From: Streptomyces cadmiisoli
GTDB taxonomy: Bacteria; Actinomycetota; Actinomycetes; Streptomycetales; Streptomycetaceae
Reading direction: 5' to 3'
Length of the DNA: 64,000 nt
NCBI RefSeq assembly: GCF_003261055.1
Contig: NZ_CP030073.1
Coordinates: forward strand, 1,426,001 to 1,490,000
Of this stretch, positions 37,451 through 46,649 are shown piece by piece (within the stretch, counting starts at the first letter, position 1; each line of letters starts with the position of its first letter). The notes beneath the pieces were generated by a model. It was given only the letters and a program-made list of their open reading frames with translations, did not search any database and had not been told where the DNA came from. A program made the position numbers and the translations under genes.

Positions 37451-37556
37451 GGCATCACGGTACCGCGCGGGTACTTGCCCGTAAATATCCCCAGCTCAGG
37501 ACTGATCGAGGTAGGTACCGGAGCGGACGGGGAACGCTCAGAACCCTGGAGAGCGA

Positions 37557-37589
37557 TGTCACATTCGGCACCGTCGGTGTCATATTCGG
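37557..37589. promoter_or_regulatory. 12-bp direct repeats spaced 21 bp
   Basis: TGTCACATTCGG (37557-37568) and TGTCATATTCGG (37578-37589) differ by one base and start exactly 21 bp apart, two turns of DNA. They lie about 110-140 bp upstream of the antitoxin gene and just after the GH2 gene stop. Same-face direct repeats suggest a binding site for a dimeric regulator. Which promoter they serve is unknown. The rest of 37451-37643 shows nothing coding. Confidence 0.4.
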
Positions 37590-37643
37590 ACGCCCGTTGT
37601 CCGGGCGGGACGCGTGCCCGCCCGGACCGGCTCCCCCCGGTGG

Positions 37644-40600
37644 TCAGCGGGCCGGGGCCTCCAGCCTGCTGATCCGCACCGCGCCCCGGGCCTCGCCCGG
37701 GTACCGGCTGGTGAGGGTGAGCCGCAACCGGGAACCGCGGACCGGCTCGAAGGTGACGACGGTGGGCGTGTCGGAGGCGGTCGCCCACTCGACGGCGGCG
37801 CCCTCGACCGGCACGTACCGGCGGCCGTCCCATACCTCGGCCACGACCGCCGCGGGCAGGCTGTGCGCCGCGTCCGCGGTGAACCAGATCTCCGCCCGTT
37901 CGAAGGTCCTGGCCCTGCCCCAGTCGACGGACACCCAGTCCTCGGGCCGGGCCCCGTCGAAGGCGGGCAGCAGGGCGGTGGCCGCCTTGTGGAAGCCGTT
38001 GGACCAGCCGGTGGCCGGGTCGCCGTCGAGCACGGCGGCGGGCAGCGTGTCGGGACGGCCGGAGTAGCTCGCGTCGGCGTGCGGGTGGTCCGGGGGCGCC
38101 GGGTGGTCCGGGGCGAACTCCGGTGCGGGCGTGCCTGCCGCCGACCCGGCCGGCGTCGTGCGTACGCGTACCGTCCCGTTCCGCAGGCCCCGCACCCGCG
38201 CGGTCACCTCCAGCGTCGCGGGCTCGCTGCCCGCGCGGACGATCGCCAGCGCCTTGCCGTGGAAGGCGGTGCGGTTACGGGCCTGATAGCGCTCGGCGCT
38301 CTCCTGGCGGCCGTTGTCGAGCCCGGCGAGCCGGCCGCCGGTGACGTCGAAGTCGATGAGGTGCTCGGCGTCGGGCACCACGACACCGCGCGAGTCGACG
38401 ATCTCCGCGGTCACGAAGACCAGTGAGCGCCCGTCGGCCGGCGCGGACCGGCGATCCGCGGTGAGGCGCACCGCGTGGGCGGCACCGGCCGTGCGCAGGA
38501 CGTCGGTGGCGACCACCCGGCCGCCGGCGCGGGCCACGGCCTTCAGCTCGCCCGGCTCGAACGGCACCCGCCAGGTCAGGTGCAGTTTACCCGCGGAGCC
38601 GTTCGGACTGGTGTAACTGCCGGGGTACGGGCCGTCGGTGAAGGTCTTGTCGTCGCCGGTGGGCTCGGTGGTCTCCAGGTAGGTCCGGCCGTCGGTCGTC
38701 GTCTTGGTGTCGAACCGCCGTACACCGAGCGACGTCCCGTTGAGGTACAGCTCGACGGTGGCGGCATTGGAGTAGGCCCAGACCTCCACCGTCTCGCCCG
38801 CCGTGTGGTTCCAGGTCGTCGGCAGCAGATGGACCATGGGCTCGGTCGTCCACTGGCTCCTGAACAGGTGGTACATGTCCTTCGGGAACCCGGCCGTGTC
38901 GACCGCGCCGAAGAAGGACGCCTTGACCGGGAACACGTCGTAGGGCGTGGGTTCCCCGATGTAGTCGATGCCCGACCACAGGTACTGCCCGGCGAACCAC
39001 TTCCGGTCGCGGTCCTTCTTGTGCCCGTACTCGCCGCTCATCGTCCAGGAGGCGAGGTTGTTGTCGTACGACGAGGTGGCGCGCCTGCCGGGGGTGTGGT
39101 TCTCGCCGGTGTTGAGGCGCTCGGGCTCCTGGTAGGTGCCGCGGGTGGAGGTCTCCGACGAGGACTCCGACTCGAAGAGGAACAGATGCGGGTAGGCCTC
39201 GTGCAGGGCGTCGACGGACTTGGCGGTGTTGTAGTTGAGTCCGAGCCCGTCGAGCTTGGCCAGCATGAGGTCGGCCGCCGACCCCTTGGCGGGCAGCCGG
39301 CGGTACTTGTCGGAGCCGATGACGATCGGGCGGGTGTCGTCGGCGGCCTTGAGCGCGGCGATGATCCGGTCGGCCATGGCGAGTCCGGCCGTGGACGTGG
39401 AGTCGGGGATCTCGTTGCCGATGGACCACATCACCACGGCGGGCGAGTTGCGTGCGGCGTGGACCATCTCGGTGGTGTCCGTCTCGCACCACTCGTCGAA
39501 GAAGCGCCCGTAGTCGTAGCGGTTCTTGCCGGTCCGCCAGCAGTCGAACGCCTCCACCTGGAGCACGACGCCCAGTTCCTCGCAGACCCGGATCACCTCC
39601 GGGGAGGGCGGGTTGTGGGAGGTGCGCAGGGCGTTGACCCCCATCGACTTCATGATCTCCAACTGCCGGCGGACGGCGTCCACCTGGGTCGCCGCGCCGA
39701 GCGCGCCCAGATCGTGGTGCAGGTCGACACCCCTGAGCTTGGTGTGGGTGCCGTTGAGGTGGAAGCCCTCGTCGGGGTCGCAGTGGAAGGTGCGGATGCC
39801 GAACGGGGTGTGATGGGTGTCCCTGGTCTCGCCGCCCACCCGCACCTCGGTGACCAGGTCGTAGCGGTGCTGCGGGGTCGCGAAGTCCCACAACCGGGGG
39901 CGGTCGACGGTCAGTTCGTGCGTGGCGCCGGCGCGGTCGGCGATCTCCACGGTGGACGAGGTGCGGGCGACGGTGCGGCCGTCGGGGTCGGTGATCCGGG
40001 AGACGATCTCGACCCGCTCCGCGGTGCCGGCCGCGTCGACCACGTCGGTGCGCACCCGCACCAGGGCGTGCCGTGCGGTGACTTCGGGGGTGGTGACGTA
40101 CGTGCCCCAGCGGGCGACGTGCACGGGGTCGGTGACCACGAGCCGGGCCTCGCGGTGGATGCCGCTGCCCGAGTACCAGCGGCTGCTGGGCAGTTGGTTG
40201 CGCACCTCGACCGCGAGGACGTTCTCGGTGGTGCCGTCGGTGTGCAGCAGGTCGGTGAGGTCGAAGGCGAAACCCGTGTAGCCGTAGGGGTGCCGGCCGA
40301 CCTCGTGGCCGTTGCAGTGGACGGACGAGTCCATGTAGACGCCGTCGAACTCCACCGAGACGCGCCGGCCGGCGTAGGCGGGCGGCAGGGTGAAGGCGAG
40401 CCGGTACCAGCCGAGGCCGCCGGGCAGGAAGCCGGTGCCGCTGGTGGTGCCGTGGTCGGTGGTGGGGGTCTGCTCGATGCTCCAGTCGTGGGGTACGGCG
40501 ACCCGGCGCCAGGCCGAGTCGTCGTAGCCGGGGTCGGCGGCGTCGGCGTAGGCGCCGGTCGGGTCCGCGATGCCGCCCGGGTCGACCAGCGCGAAGCGCC

Positions 40601-40742
40601 AACCGTCGCGCAGGGGGACGGTGCGGCGGCCGGTGACCCGCTCGGCGGATCCTGCCGCCTGCGCGCCCGGGGCGGCCGCCAGTGCCCCGGCGGCGGGGGC
40701 TGCCGTACCGGCGATCAGAACCGATCTGCGTGTGACCGTCAT
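37644..40742 (-). CDS. secreted glycoside hydrolase family 2 (beta-galactosidase type)
   Basis: 1032 residues. A Tat signal (TRRSVLIAGTAAPAAGAL) directs folded export. Sugar-binding domain about 40-200, immunoglobulin-like about 205-310, catalytic TIM barrel about 315-600 with acid/base Glu444 (MWSIGNEIPD) and nucleophile region FLFESESSS (near 526), then DUF4982-like and Ig-like domains. A C-terminal discoidin/F5-8 C-type carbohydrate-binding module follows (about 890-1032; VSVDWGRARTFERAEIWF). Typical substrates are beta-galactosides or related plant polysaccharides, but the exact one cannot be read. No ABC uptake genes are adjacent. Confidence 0.93.
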   Translation of the reverse strand: MTVTRRSVLIAGTAAPAAGALAAAPGAQAAGSAERVTGRRTVPLRDGWRFALVDPGGIADPTGAYADAADPGYDDSAWRRVAVPHDWSIEQTPTTDHGTTSGTGFLPGGLGWYRLAFTLPPAYAGRRVSVEFDGVYMDSSVHCNGHEVGRHPYGYTGFAFDLTDLLHTDGTTENVLAVEVRNQLPSSRWYSGSGIHREARLVVTDPVHVARWGTYVTTPEVTARHALVRVRTDVVDAAGTAERVEIVSRITDPDGRTVARTSSTVEIADRAGATHELTVDRPRLWDFATPQHRYDLVTEVRVGGETRDTHHTPFGIRTFHCDPDEGFHLNGTHTKLRGVDLHHDLGALGAATQVDAVRRQLEIMKSMGVNALRTSHNPPSPEVIRVCEELGVVLQVEAFDCWRTGKNRYDYGRFFDEWCETDTTEMVHAARNSPAVVMWSIGNEIPDSTSTAGLAMADRIIAALKAADDTRPIVIGSDKYRRLPAKGSAADLMLAKLDGLGLNYNTAKSVDALHEAYPHLFLFESESSSETSTRGTYQEPERLNTGENHTPGRRATSSYDNNLASWTMSGEYGHKKDRDRKWFAGQYLWSGIDYIGEPTPYDVFPVKASFFGAVDTAGFPKDMYHLFRSQWTTEPMVHLLPTTWNHTAGETVEVWAYSNAATVELYLNGTSLGVRRFDTKTTTDGRTYLETTEPTGDDKTFTDGPYPGSYTSPNGSAGKLHLTWRVPFEPGELKAVARAGGRVVATDVLRTAGAAHAVRLTADRRSAPADGRSLVFVTAEIVDSRGVVVPDAEHLIDFDVTGGRLAGLDNGRQESAERYQARNRTAFHGKALAIVRAGSEPATLEVTARVRGLRNGTVRVRTTPAGSAAGTPAPEFAPDHPAPPDHPHADASYSGRPDTLPAAVLDGDPATGWSNGFHKAATALLPAFDGARPEDWVSVDWGRARTFERAEIWFTADAAHSLPAAVVAEVWDGRRYVPVEGAAVEWATASDTPTVVTFEPVRGSRLRLTLTSRYPGEARGAVRISRLEAPAR

Positions 40743-41031
40743 GGCGGATCTCCCTCATCGGGGCCCAGAAGAACTCACAACTGATCGTGACCGAACAGAT
40801 TCTGACGGCGGGCCACACGAGTTCGTCAAGGGGCGTGAGCGACCCGTGTGCCGCGAGCCCGGGATCGGCCGGATGTCTCCCTTGACCACCGCCCCCCAGC
40901 ACACCCTCGCGGGCTCTCGCAGGCCCTCCCGGGGCCCTCGCGCGACCGGTCCGCCGATGAGCGTCACGCACTAGTCTGGAACGGAAGTGACCCGCTCGTT
41001 CACTTGGAGTGCGCGCGAGGAAGTGGCCAGG

Positions 41032-43422
41032 ATGAGACCGGAGTATCCGTTCGACGACGCCGCCACGGCGCGGGCCGTCATCGCCGAGGACGGCACTCTG
41101 GTCGAGTGGAACGAGGGCGCGCGCCGGCTGCTGGGCTGGACCGCGGACGAGGTGATCGGCCGCCCCGTGACGAACCTGCTCGTCGACGGGGGTGAGGAGA
41201 GGCCGAGGGTGACGAAGGGGGTCCGCCGCAACGGCGTGGTGGCCCTGCGGCGCAGACGAGGCGGTCCGGTGTCCGTCTGGGTGCTCGCCCACCACCGGGA
41301 CCCGCAGGACGGACGGCCGGCGCACTGGATCGTCCTCACCCCGATGGAGGACCGGCAGCCGCCGTCGCCGGACGATCCGCTGGGCCGGGTCGGGCTGACG
41401 CAGTCCCCGTGCGCCATCGCCGTCTACGACAGGCGACTGCGTCTGCGCAGACTGAATCCGGCCATGGCCGAGTTGTTCGGCGTCTCCGAGGAGCGGGTGC
41501 GCGGTCTGCGGCACTCGGAGATCGGCGGACGACCGCAGAGCGAAGAAGTGGAACGGCACATGCAGGCCGTGCTCGCCAGCGGCCGGGGGCACGACGTGCG
41601 GGCGTACGTGCCGCTCGGCGACGAGGGCTGGGGGCAGGCCTGGCTCGCCCGGGTGGCCCCGGTGACCGACGAGGCCGGCCTGGTGCAGGGCGTCTGCATG
41701 GCCGTCCACGACCTCACCGAGCAGTACGAGGCCCGGGAGCGCCTCCAACTGGTCAACGAGGCCAGCGTCCGTATCGGCACCACCCTCGACGTCACCCGGA
41801 CGGCCCAGGAGCTCACGGACGTCTGCGTCCCCGCCCTGGCCGACTTCGTCAGCGTGGACCTGCTGGATCCGCCGTCGCCGGGCGGTGAGCCCCTCACCGT
41901 GCCGCCGGCCGCGCCGGTCGTCCTGCGCAGGGCGGCGCACCGGTCGGTCGATCCGGCCGGCCCCGGGGCCGTGGTGCAGCCGGGCCACCTGGACGTCTAC
42001 CCCGTCACCTCGCCCCAGGCCGACTCGCTGGTGTCGGGCCGCACGACCGTCGCGTCGGTGCCCTCGGCCGGTCCGACCCCCTGGCTGAACCGGAACGAGC
42101 TCCGGGTGCAGCAGGTCAGGGAGTACGGCGTCCACTCCACGATGTCCGTGCCGATCCGCGCCCGCGGCACCACGCTGGGCGTCGCGGTCCTCACCCGTTT
42201 CCGCCGCACCGCCCCCTTCAGCACCGACGACCGGCTGCTGGCCGAGGAGATCACGGCACGCGCCGCCGTCTGCATCGACAACGCCCGCCGGTTCTCCCGC
42301 GAACGCGAGACCGCCCTCGCCCTGCAGCGCAGCCTGCTGCCGCAGTCACTGCCGAGCACGGCCGCCCTGGAGGTGTCCTCGCGCTACCTCCCGGCGGCCC
42401 GGGTCGGAGTGGGCGGCGACTGGTTCGACGTGATCCCGCTGTCCGGAATGCGGGTCGCCCTGGTCGTCGGGGACGTCGTCGGCCACGGCGTCCAGGCCTC
42501 GGCCACCATGGGCCGGCTGCGCACCGCCGTACGCACGCTCGCCGACATCGACCTGCCCCCGGACGAACTGCTCACCCACCTCGACGACCTGGTCCTGCGG
42601 CTGTCGGCGGAGACCGGCGGTGACCAGGACAGCGCCGGTGACGTCGGCGCGACGTGCCTGTACGCGGTGTACGACCCGGTGTCGCGGCACTGCACCCTGG
42701 CGCGGGCCGGCCATCCCGCGCCGATCATGCTGTCGCCGGGCCGCACGGCCCACGAGGTCGAGCTGCCCGCCGGTCCCCCGCTGGGCCTGGGCGGCCTGCC
42801 GTTCGAAGCGGCCGAACTGCGGCTGCCCGAGGGCACCGTGCTGGGCTTCTTCACGGACGGGCTGATCGAGAGCCACGACCAGGACACCGAATCCGGGCAC
42901 CGCCTCCTGCGCGAGGCGATGTCGGGTCCGGCCGGGTCGCTGGACGAGACCTGCGACCGGATCCTGCGCACCCTGCTGCCGAGCGGGGGCGCCCGCGACG
43001 ACGTGGCGCTGCTGCTGGCGCGCACCCGGGGGCTGCCGGCCTCGCAGGTCTCCACCTGGGACATCCCCGCCGATCCCGCGCTCATCGCCCCGCTGCGCAA
43101 ACAGGTCGTCGACCGGCTCGACACCTGGGGGCTGGCGCCGGCCACCTTCACGACGGAGCTGGTGGTCAGCGAACTCGTCACCAACGCCATCCGCTACGGC
43201 TCGCACCCGATCCGGCTGCGCCTCATCCACGACGCGGCGACGCTGATCTGCGAGGTGTCCGACGCCAGCCACACCGCGCCGCACCTGCGCCGGGCGAAGA
43301 CCTGGGACGAGGGTGGCCGGGGGCTGCTGCTGGTGGCCCAGCTCACCCAGCGGTGGGGCACCCGGCACACACCCGAGGGCAAGACGATCTGGGCGGAGAT
43401 CGGGCTGCTGGACGAGCCGTGA
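41032..43422 (+). CDS. PAS-GAF-SpoIIE phosphatase with C-terminal RsbW-like ATPase
   Basis: 796 residues from ATG 41032 (AGGAAG eight bases upstream); a GTG at 40987 would add 15. PAS 1 (about 10-110, IAEDGTLVEWNEGARRLLGW), PAS 2 (about 125-245), GAF (about 255-440), PP2C/SpoIIE domain (about 450-645) with GGDWFDVIPL, GDVVGHG, FTDGLIES and ARDDVALLL, and a kinase-type ATPase (about 670-796) with VSELVTNAIRYG and GGRGLLLV. Same architecture as the protein at 15383-17869, so the locus holds two such dual-function partner-switching proteins. The upstream 245 bp carry no gene. Confidence 0.9.
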   Translation: MRPEYPFDDAATARAVIAEDGTLVEWNEGARRLLGWTADEVIGRPVTNLLVDGGEERPRVTKGVRRNGVVALRRRRGGPVSVWVLAHHRDPQDGRPAHWIVLTPMEDRQPPSPDDPLGRVGLTQSPCAIAVYDRRLRLRRLNPAMAELFGVSEERVRGLRHSEIGGRPQSEEVERHMQAVLASGRGHDVRAYVPLGDEGWGQAWLARVAPVTDEAGLVQGVCMAVHDLTEQYEARERLQLVNEASVRIGTTLDVTRTAQELTDVCVPALADFVSVDLLDPPSPGGEPLTVPPAAPVVLRRAAHRSVDPAGPGAVVQPGHLDVYPVTSPQADSLVSGRTTVASVPSAGPTPWLNRNELRVQQVREYGVHSTMSVPIRARGTTLGVAVLTRFRRTAPFSTDDRLLAEEITARAAVCIDNARRFSRERETALALQRSLLPQSLPSTAALEVSSRYLPAARVGVGGDWFDVIPLSGMRVALVVGDVVGHGVQASATMGRLRTAVRTLADIDLPPDELLTHLDDLVLRLSAETGGDQDSAGDVGATCLYAVYDPVSRHCTLARAGHPAPIMLSPGRTAHEVELPAGPPLGLGGLPFEAAELRLPEGTVLGFFTDGLIESHDQDTESGHRLLREAMSGPAGSLDETCDRILRTLLPSGGARDDVALLLARTRGLPASQVSTWDIPADPALIAPLRKQVVDRLDTWGLAPATFTTELVVSELVTNAIRYGSHPIRLRLIHDAATLICEVSDASHTAPHLRRAKTWDEGGRGLLLVAQLTQRWGTRHTPEGKTIWAEIGLLDEP

Positions 43423-43516
43423 CGCATTCCGTGCCCCGGCGCGCATCGGCCGCCCGGGACCGGGCACAAACACTCCGTACGCACAGCACGGCGAATGTCC
43501 GGGAGTGCCGAGGACC

Positions 43517-44197
43517 ATGACGCACGCATCCCCGTCCGCACACCCCTCCCCCGCCGGGCACCGGGCCCTGCTCCTCGCCGGTGGCCTGGTGGCGCTGAGC
43601 CTGCTGACCGGCTGCGGCGGCGCCGACGGCACGACGAGCGGCCGGCCGCAGCCCGGCACCGCCGCCCCGCCCGCGCAGGCACCGCGGCAGCCCGGCGCGG
43701 GCACCTCCGCCGCGGATCCGGCGGCATCCGGTCCGCCGAGCGACGCGAGCGCCTCCACCTCGCCCGAGGCGGCTCCCGGCACCCGCTGCCACACCTGGGA
43801 GCTGCGGGCGTCGGTGGGCCGCAACAACCCGGGCGCCGGGCAGCGCAACTTCCCGGTCGTCCTGACCAACGCCTCCTCCCGGGTCTGCACCCTGTACGGC
43901 CACCCGGGGGCCGCCTTCCTCGACGCGGCCGGCGAGCAGCTGGGGCCCGACCCCCGGCGCGTCCCCGACTCCCCCGTCACGGTCCGGCTGGCACCGGGTG
44001 AGAGCGCCTGGGCGGGGCTGTCGTACGCCAGTCCGGAGATCAGCGGCGCCCGCACCGCGGCGCCGGCCGCGCTGCTGGTGACCCCGCCCGACGAACGGGA
44101 CCCGCTGACGGTGCGGTGGACCGGTGAGGAGGTGCCGGTCTCGGGCGGCGAGTCGGAGGTCTCCGTCACGGTGTTCCAGCCGGGTACCGGAGCCTGA
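43517..44197 (+). CDS. DUF4232-domain lipoprotein
   Basis: 226 residues. Lipoprotein signal: hydrophobic ALLLAGGLVALSLLTGC with lipobox LLTGC, so lipid is attached at Cys. A Pro/Ala/Ser-rich spacer follows, then a C-terminal DUF4232 domain (CHTWELRASVGRNNPGAGQRN, FPVVLTNASSRVCTLYGHPG). DUF4232 is common on actinobacterial surface lipoproteins; its function is unknown. ATG at 43517, 95 bp after the SpoIIE gene and in the same direction. Confidence 0.88.
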   Translation: MTHASPSAHPSPAGHRALLLAGGLVALSLLTGCGGADGTTSGRPQPGTAAPPAQAPRQPGAGTSAADPAASGPPSDASASTSPEAAPGTRCHTWELRASVGRNNPGAGQRNFPVVLTNASSRVCTLYGHPGAAFLDAAGEQLGPDPRRVPDSPVTVRLAPGESAWAGLSYASPEISGARTAAPAALLVTPPDERDPLTVRWTGEEVPVSGGESEVSVTVFQPGTGA

Positions 44198-44280
44198 CCT
44201 CTCGTCCTCACCCGGCTCTTACCCTCGGCTGGTCTGCTGGACGGGCTCCGTCCGAACATCCGTGCACCGAGGAACCAGCC

Positions 44281-45537
44281 CTGAACACCGCGCTCGCCGA
44301 GACACTGTCCGTCCTCCTGCTCGCCGCCGTCCTCGTGTGGGCCGTGGCCCGCCCGGCGGGGCTGCCCGAAGCGCTGGCCGCCGTTCCCGCGGCGGGGCTG
44401 GTCGTCGCGGTCGGGGCGATCTCACCGGAGCGGGCCCTCGCCGAGACGGAACGGCTCGGGCCGGTGGTGGGCTTTCTCGCCGCGGTGCTGGTCCTCGCGC
44501 ACCTCTGCGACGCCGAGGGCCTGTTCCGGGCGTGCGGCGCCTGGCTGGCCCGGCGCGCCTCCGGCCGGCCCGGACGGCTGCTGACCTCGGTGTTCGCACT
44601 GGCCTCCGTGGTCACGGCGGTGCTCAGTCTGGACGCGACGGTGGTGCTCCTGACGCCGGTGGTGCTCGCCACCGCCGCCCGGTCGGGCGTCCGGCCCCGG
44701 CCGCACCTGTACGCCTGTGCTCATCTGTCGAACACGGCGTCGCTGCTGCTGCCCGTCTCCAATCTCACCAATCTGCTGGCGTTCGCGGCGAGCGGGCTGA
44801 GCTTCGTCCGGTTCGGCGCTCTGATGGCGTTGCCGTGGCTGGTCGCGATCGGTGTGGAGTACCTGGTGTTCCGGCGCTTCTTCGCCGCCGACCTCGCGGC
44901 GGCACCCGTCGTGCCGGACGCCGTGGAAGCTCCCCGGCTTCCGGTGTTCGCGCTGGTCACGGTCGGCTGCACACTGGCCGGGTTCGTCGTGGCGTCGGCG
45001 CTCGGGGTGGATCCGGCGTGGGTCGCCGCGGCCGGTGCGCTGGTGCTGGCGGTGCGGGCCTTCGCCCGGCGCCAGGCGACCCCGCGCACGGTGGTGCGGG
45101 CCGCGGCACCCGGTTTCCTGGCGTTCGTGCTCGCGCTCGGCGTGATCGTCCGGGCGGTGGTGGACAACGGTCTCGCCGACGCGCTCGGCCTCGCGCTGCC
45201 CGACGGGACTTCGCTGCCGGCGCTCCTCGGTCTGGCGGCGCTGGCCGCCGTCCTCGCGAACCTCATCAACAACCTGCCCGCGGTGCTGGTCCTGCTGCCG
45301 CTGGCCGCCCCGGCCGGGCCCGGCGCGGTCCTCGCGGTGCTGCTCGGGGTGAACATCGGCCCCAATCTGACCTACGCGGGATCGCTGGCCACCCTGCTGT
45401 GGCGGCGCCTGATGCACGGCCACGGCCACCGCGTGGGCCTCGGCGACTTCACCCGTCTCGGACTCCTCACGGTGCCGTCCGCGCTGGCCGCGGCGGTGGT
45501 GGCGCTGTGGGTGTCGCTGCATGCGGTCGGGACCTGA
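44281..45537 (+). CDS. SLC13/ArsB-NhaD-type permease, probable CTG start
   Basis: 418 residues, nearly all membrane: about ten hydrophobic segments. Conserved-looking loops are SLDATVVLLTPVV, HLSNTASLLLPVSNLTNLLAFAASG and NLINNLPAVLVLLPLA, typical of the ArsB/NhaD (ion transporter) superfamily. The CTG at 44281 has GAGGA 7 bases upstream and gives a full first helix beginning LNTALAETLSV. The next start, GTG 44335, would cut that helix. No ATG, GTG or TTG is in frame just upstream. Substrate ion is unknown; no ars regulator is adjacent. Confidence 0.78.
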   Translation: MNTALAETLSVLLLAAVLVWAVARPAGLPEALAAVPAAGLVVAVGAISPERALAETERLGPVVGFLAAVLVLAHLCDAEGLFRACGAWLARRASGRPGRLLTSVFALASVVTAVLSLDATVVLLTPVVLATAARSGVRPRPHLYACAHLSNTASLLLPVSNLTNLLAFAASGLSFVRFGALMALPWLVAIGVEYLVFRRFFAADLAAAPVVPDAVEAPRLPVFALVTVGCTLAGFVVASALGVDPAWVAAAGALVLAVRAFARRQATPRTVVRAAAPGFLAFVLALGVIVRAVVDNGLADALGLALPDGTSLPALLGLAALAAVLANLINNLPAVLVLLPLAAPAGPGAVLAVLLGVNIGPNLTYAGSLATLLWRRLMHGHGHRVGLGDFTRLGLLTVPSALAAAVVALWVSLHAVGT

Positions 45538-45677
45538 GGGGTGACGGGGCCGGGGGTGGCCCCGTGGTGGCGCGGTGCGGTTCGGCGGTGCCGGGCGCCG
45601 GAGGCGTGCCGTGGCAGCCGGGTCCGGGCGGGAGCGCCGCGCCGGACGTGACGCAGCGGATCGGCGCGCCGTCCGGG

Positions 45678-46580
45678 TCACCGGTGCCGGGCGCGAAAGG
45701 CACCCGGCGGTGTGCCGTGGCGTTCGTGGAACACCCGGTTGAAGTGGAACGGACTGGCGAAGCCGGAGGCCGCGGCCACGCGTTCCACGGACAGGTCGGT
45801 GCTCTCCAGCAGCCGGGCCGCGTGCAGCAGCCGCGCCTCGCGCAGCTCCCGCATCGGCGACCGGCCCGCCTGCTCGGTGAACAGGTGGGCGAACCGGGAG
45901 GGTGAGAGGGCGACCGCGGCGGCCAGGGAACGCACCGTGTGCGGGGCGCCGGGGTCGGCGGCGATCAGCTCCTGGGCCCGGCGTACGCGCGCGTCCACAC
46001 CCGGCGGCGGGGCCGGGGTGCGCGCGGCGGCGGCCGAGAGCAGGACGACCTCCTCCAGGGCGCAGAGCGCGAGCTCACGGGCGGCGGTGCCATGGGCCAC
46101 GGCGACCCGGTCGTCCGCGGGGATGCTCACGGGCGGTGCCTCCGCGCCCGTCCAGCGGGCGTCGGCGAGCATGCGCCGGTACGCCGACTCGACCCGGCCG
46201 TGCAGCCCGGCGGGGACCGGACCGACCACGTACACGCCGTCCCCCGCACCGTACGTGCGCAGCCAGGACGACCAGCCCGGCCGCGCCCGGCAGTGCGCCC
46301 ACCAGAACCGCCAGTTTCGCGCGCCGGGCGCCACGCCGTAGCTCTGGCGGACCCCGGGGGCGAGCGCCACCAGCTGCCCCGGGTCCGCCCGCGTCTCGGC
46401 ACGGCCCTGGCGCAGGGCGCCCTGCCCACCGGTGGTCCAGGTGAACAGCCAGCTGTCCGATCCGCGTGGCCGCTCCACGCGGTAGCCCGGACACTGGTCG
46501 AAGTGACCGACCACCACCAGCCCGGGCGGCGGTGACGGCACGCCGCCGACGGCAGTCCCGGGCAACCGGTCAGCGTTCAT
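45678..46580 (-). CDS. AraC-family transcriptional regulator
   Basis: 300 residues. N-terminal cupin-like ligand-binding domain (about 20-170) and a C-terminal double helix-turn-helix (about 205-298) with LSPSRFAHLFTEQAGRSPM and VERVAAASGFASPFHFNRVFHERHG. ATG at 46580 lies six bases after GGGAGG; an upstream start would add seven residues. Divergent from the PhyH dioxygenase gene, which it probably controls, perhaps in response to a sugar-like or acid ligand. The 140 bp downstream of its stop (45538-45677) are GC-rich and noncoding. Confidence 0.9.
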   Translation of the reverse strand: MNADRLPGTAVGGVPSPPPGLVVVGHFDQCPGYRVERPRGSDSWLFTWTTGGQGALRQGRAETRADPGQLVALAPGVRQSYGVAPGARNWRFWWAHCRARPGWSSWLRTYGAGDGVYVVGPVPAGLHGRVESAYRRMLADARWTGAEAPPVSIPADDRVAVAHGTAARELALCALEEVVLLSAAAARTPAPPPGVDARVRRAQELIAADPGAPHTVRSLAAAVALSPSRFAHLFTEQAGRSPMRELREARLLHAARLLESTDLSVERVAAASGFASPFHFNRVFHERHGTPPGAFRARHR

Positions 46581-46649
46581 GGGCATCCTCCCGGACCGCA
46601 TGCCGGCCTAGCGTGATGGACCAGGGACACCTCACCGAGGAGTGGACGC

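Noticed and set aside
44281..45537. Arsenite efflux pump of an ars operon
   Set aside because: Family match is only at superfamily level and no arsR, arsC or arsenic-related gene is adjacent; the ArsR at 29.3 kb is paired with an SRPBCC gene and lacks metal-site Cys.
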